A stretch of 64,000 bases of DNA from G963665085 sp963665085 (GTDB lineage Bacteria > Bacteroidota > Bacteroidia > Bacteroidales > JAAAOM01): positions 1,550,001 to 1,614,000 of the forward strand of contig CAXXXS010000001.1 of assembly GCA_963665085.2 (NCBI GenBank). Direction: 5' to 3'. Position numbers and translations under genes: made by a program. Under the pieces are notes generated by a model, which saw only the letters and a list, made by a program, of their open reading frames with translations, had not been told where the DNA came from and ran no database searches. Shown one piece after another: positions 62,601 to 64,000 of the stretch; positions within the stretch are counted from its first letter, which is position 1; every line of letters begins with the position of its first letter.

Positions 62601-62866
62601 GTAAGGGCACTTGCCAAAGCAGATAGGGCATTTACCATTTTTGCAACCTGTGTAACATCGGATGCAAATTTTGTAAACAGATTTCCTACAATCATAAAAA
62701 ACGGTGCTCCCGGAGGGTGGCCTACTTCAAGTTTAAAGGCACTGGATATAAATTCACCACAATCCCAAAAACTTGCTGTTGGTTCAATGGTCATTAAATA
62801 AACCACCGAAGCAATTAGAAAAACAACCCATCCTGTAATAATATTGGCTAGCCGATATTGTTTCAT
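59657..62866 (-). CDS. DUF2723 multi-pass membrane protein (protein O-mannosyltransferase-like)
   Basis: The 1069-residue protein has about 14-16 membrane helices and opens with the DUF2723 signature TIEPTASFWDCGEFI, then KLEVGHPPGAPFFMIVGNLF, giving the acidic residue typical of GT-C glycosyltransferases in the first periplasmic loop. A long soluble region (about 660-930, including FTNGDNDTFPLWYAQEVEGVRTDVRVINLSYL shortened) and a TPR-like C-terminal part follow. DUF2723 proteins in Bacteroidota are annotated as protein O-mannosyltransferase-like and probably glycosylate exported proteins. It is translationally coupled with a polysaccharide deacetylase gene. Confidence 0.9.
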   Translation of the reverse strand: MKQYRLANIITGWVVFLIASVVYLMTIEPTASFWDCGEFISSAFKLEVGHPPGAPFFMIVGNLFTKFASDVTQVAKMVNALSALASALTILFLFWTITHFVKKFILKAGAELTLGETITVIGSGLVGALAYTFSDTFWFSAVEGEVYASSSLFTAVVFWAILKWENEADQQYANRWIIFIAYLVGLSIGVHLLNLLAIPAIVMVYYFKNYQTSRNGVIISVVVSAILLAAIMYGIIPGLVEMASKFELFFVNTIGLSYNSGVLIFIALLLAALVLSLYYTNIEHENHTIVSATFTIAFFLTGIPLILGNFFIALVIAGIIYFVVYQFGKNQHALLNTIILGFTVIIIGYSSFSMIFIRSLADPPMDQNNPETLFQLLSYLNREQYGDRPLFYGQCYSAPIVDSEDGNPTYTQEDGKYVITGHKLEYKYDERFLTLFPRMYSREESHIEAYESWASIKGSKVRVQSRDGEETLIKPTMGENIRFFLRYQVGYMYLRYFMWNFAGRLNDIQGHYKEEITKGSWISGIKFIDEARLGSMDNLPESLKSNKAQNKYYLLPLILGLAGAYFHYKKNKKDFWIVLLLFFFTGLAIVIYLNQTPYQPRERDYAYAGSFYAFAIWIGIGVAAVTDLLKKKIPATASASIATLLCTVAVPVVMANENWDDHDRSGRYTARDFAYNYLNSCAPNAILFTNGDNDTFPLWYAQEVEGVRTDVRVINLSYLGADWYIEQMHRKAYDSDPVPFTLTPDKYRQGTRDIVYMIDQIKQPINLKEAIDFVASDNPKTKTLPNGTELEYFPSKHFFIPYDSAKLIENGTVPARLADKIKPVSWSVSQNYVAKNHLMVLDLLGTNNWERPIYFAITVSSDNYLNLEDYFTVHGLAYRVTPVYSTESVMGQRGFIDTETMYDNVINKFKWGNIEDPNVYLDENNLRMLSNFRNSFARLADALIVEGKNDSAKVVLDKCMDLMPHERVPFNYFMLQITEAYYKINEIEKANEITKQLSEVAQDELDYYLNLPMKYNNVFDYEKRLNLHILQELQRMTRTYNQEELSNELSEVFQSLMVQLQMSSPQVQQ

Positions 62867-63299
62867 TGATCAATCAAATTAAATTTTAACGCAAATAAAC
62901 TGAAATTTTATCAAATGCTTGTAGAAGGAGGTTATTAAAATTGGAGGATAATTTAATTATATCCAGATTAAGAAATAGATTTTTTTATTCTTTCTTATGT
63001 CTTTTTTCTTGGCAAAAAGGACACAAAAGCCAAGGACAGCTTAAACTGAAGGACGACTATTCCTTGATATACTCTATTAGCAATTAACCAATTTAATCAT
63101 TCTTCTGTTGCAGGGGGCTTCGCAAGCTGTCCCGGCCAGTGCCTAGCATACAACGGCAGAAGCTTTTTTACTTTTTAAGTAACCTGATAAGAACTTGATT
63201 GGAGCGATGGCTCCTGATGCTCGGAGTATGTCTGAATAGTAATAAGTAAAATTATTAAAGAAGAAATCGTAGAGGATTCTTCAATTAACAAGGAAATTA
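62867..63299. other. Non-coding region with long-range inverted repeat
   Basis: No gene is seen between the DUF2723 start and the 21-nt array. A perfect 9-bp inverted repeat, GGACAGCTT (63034-63042) and AAGCTGTCC (63124-63132), encloses about 81 nt. Smaller hairpins are CTTGGC/GCCAAG (63008-63034) and GGAGC/GCTCC (63201-63214). The patch at about 63110-63175 is richer in G and C than its surroundings. It could be a dispersed repeat, a structured RNA, or a relic of a mobile element. Confidence 0.45.
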
Positions 63300-63530
63300 A
63301 ATAAATGAGGTACACGATTGAATAAACGAGGTACAGAGTTAGATAAATGAACTTGAGAAGTGAATAAATGACAGTCGCGGTTCAACAAATGAGGTTCGGG
63401 ACTGACTAGGTGACAGTTTGAGGTAGATAAATGAGGTATGAAGTTCAACAAATGAGGTTTCAGGATCAATAAATGAGGTTATGACTTTAACAGAAGCATT
63501 ATTGAAGTAAATAAATGGATGTTTCGTAAT
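63300..63530. repeat. Eleven exact-period 21-nt degenerate tandem repeats
   Basis: Eleven consecutive units of exactly 21 nt share the core AATAAATGAGGT, followed by a variable 9-nt half. Units 1, 2, 7, 8 and 9 keep the core best; units 6 and 10 are the most decayed. There is no insertion or deletion in any unit. On the minus strand the frame is open for 62 codons as heptapeptides of the type PHLLNxx, because 21 nt is seven codons. The plus strand has TGA in the core. The array ends 70 bp before the gene at 63601. Confidence 0.8.
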
Positions 63531-63600
63531 AAAATTAGCACTAAACCGTATTATTTATCTATATTCACCGTTATTTATTAAACATTAAAACACAATTCGT

Positions 63601-64000
63601 ATGAACAAACAACAAAACAATCATTTCCGTATGTTTTTAAATACCCAGGAATTTCTTGATTCTCAAACCACAGTATGGAGCACCATAAACCGAATTAGCG
63701 TATACAAAAACGATTTTGATGAGATTATCTCTCGTATTTATGAAAAATCCAACGAAGCAGAAGCTACAATTGGTATAACTGAACGAAAAACTTCATTGCG
63801 AAAGGCATTAGCTGTTAAAGTATCTTCTTTATCCGGAGTTTTGCAGGCTTTTGAGTACGACAAAGGAGATGTAGACCTTGCAAATAAAGTAAAAGCTACA
63901 AAAACAGATGTAGAGAAGATGCGCGAGCAAGAAGTGGATGATTTTGTGAAGAGCTTAACAAATGAAGCAACAGCTAACCTTACTAAACTGGCTGATTTTG
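63601..64000 (+). CDS. Hypothetical helical protein, truncated by the window end
   Basis: The frame runs from the ATG at 63601 without a stop to the window end (133 residues visible). It is hydrophilic, strongly alpha-helical, with a heptad-like pattern, and lacks a signal peptide or membrane segment. The opening FRMFLNTQEFLDSQTTVW, then repeated lysine and glutamate helices, resembles helical-bundle proteins common in Bacteroidota, but I cannot name the family. The remainder is outside the window. Confidence 0.72.
   Translation, partial: MNKQQNNHFRMFLNTQEFLDSQTTVWSTINRISVYKNDFDEIISRIYEKSNEAEATIGITERKTSLRKALAVKVSSLSGVLQAFEYDKGDVDLANKVKATKTDVEKMREQEVDDFVKSLTNEATANLTKLADF

Noticed and set aside
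63110..63175. Integron attC site
   Set aside because: Only short fragments resemble attC core sites; the paired arms and an integrase are missing.
63300..63530. CRISPR array
   Set aside because: Units are 21 nt in total with no conserved repeat plus unique spacer of usual length, the core decays from unit to unit, and no cas gene is near.

Overview
The window comes from a low-GC member of the Bacteroidota, most likely a marine Bacteroidia (Marinilabiliales-like). The evidence is a SusC/SusD pair driven by an ECF sigma/FecR module, several promoters of the TAnnTTTG type, no convincing Shine-Dalgarno sequences, a DUF2723 protein, tandem rhomboids beside mutL, and a Na+-type membrane pyrophosphatase. 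The finer taxonomic guess is inference. No rRNA, tRNA, CRISPR array, prophage or intact insertion sequence was seen.

Layout. 1-2.8 kb: end of an AraC-type regulator, YceI, a DOPA-dioxygenase-like enzyme, and three small minus-strand genes, one NifX-like. 3.1-10.0 kb: ECF sigma, FecR, SusC with an STN domain, and SusD, a complete cell-surface signalling and uptake operon, with a probable antisense small RNA between fecR and susC. 10.1-14.3 kb: gmhA, a lipoprotein, a DUF5723-like protein and yifB. 14.4-20.4 kb (plus strand): an ion channel, a small membrane protein, mutL, two rhomboids and an EEP-family hydrolase. 20.4-25.0 kb (minus): a PLP-dependent dehydratase, two tandem paralogues with carboxypeptidase-regulatory-like domains, prmC and a heptose-7-phosphate kinase. 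25.2-27.3 kb: a second ECF sigma module. 27.5-31.9 kb: a glycogen branching enzyme with eukaryotic-like motifs, and hppA. 32.2-37.4 kb (plus): ribD, a TPR protein with a caspase-like domain lacking its catalytic His, and a GH125 mannosidase. 37.5-41.4 kb (minus): a glycosyltransferase, a hybrid histidine kinase and a bifunctional nuclease. 41.6-52.1 kb (plus): rplU-rpmA, serS, an EamA transporter, an S41 protease, ruvC, priA, yidD and a ZnuABC-like metal importer. 52.2-56.0 kb (minus): a VTT membrane protein, an MFS transporter, purine nucleoside phosphorylase and lpxK. 56.2-58.6 kb: a third ECF sigma module, ending in a repeat-built solenoid protein. 58.6-59.05 kb: an island of palindromes. 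59.05-62.9 kb: a polysaccharide deacetylase and a large DUF2723 membrane protein. 62.9-63.6 kb: a structured non-coding region with eleven exactly phased 21-nt repeats. 63.6 kb to the end: a truncated helical protein.

How the genes work together. Much of the window serves the cell envelope: heptose synthesis (gmhA, heptose kinase), lipid A (lpxK), outer-membrane uptake, membrane insertion (yidD), rhomboid proteolysis and likely protein glycosylation (DUF2723). DNA maintenance (mutL, ruvC, priA) and translation (rplU, rpmA, serS, prmC) make up the rest of the conserved core. The most unusual elements are the antisense RNA candidate at susC, the caspase-like TPR protein with His replaced by Lys, MutL with degenerate endonuclease motifs, the ECF-linked solenoid protein, and the 21-nt repeat array.
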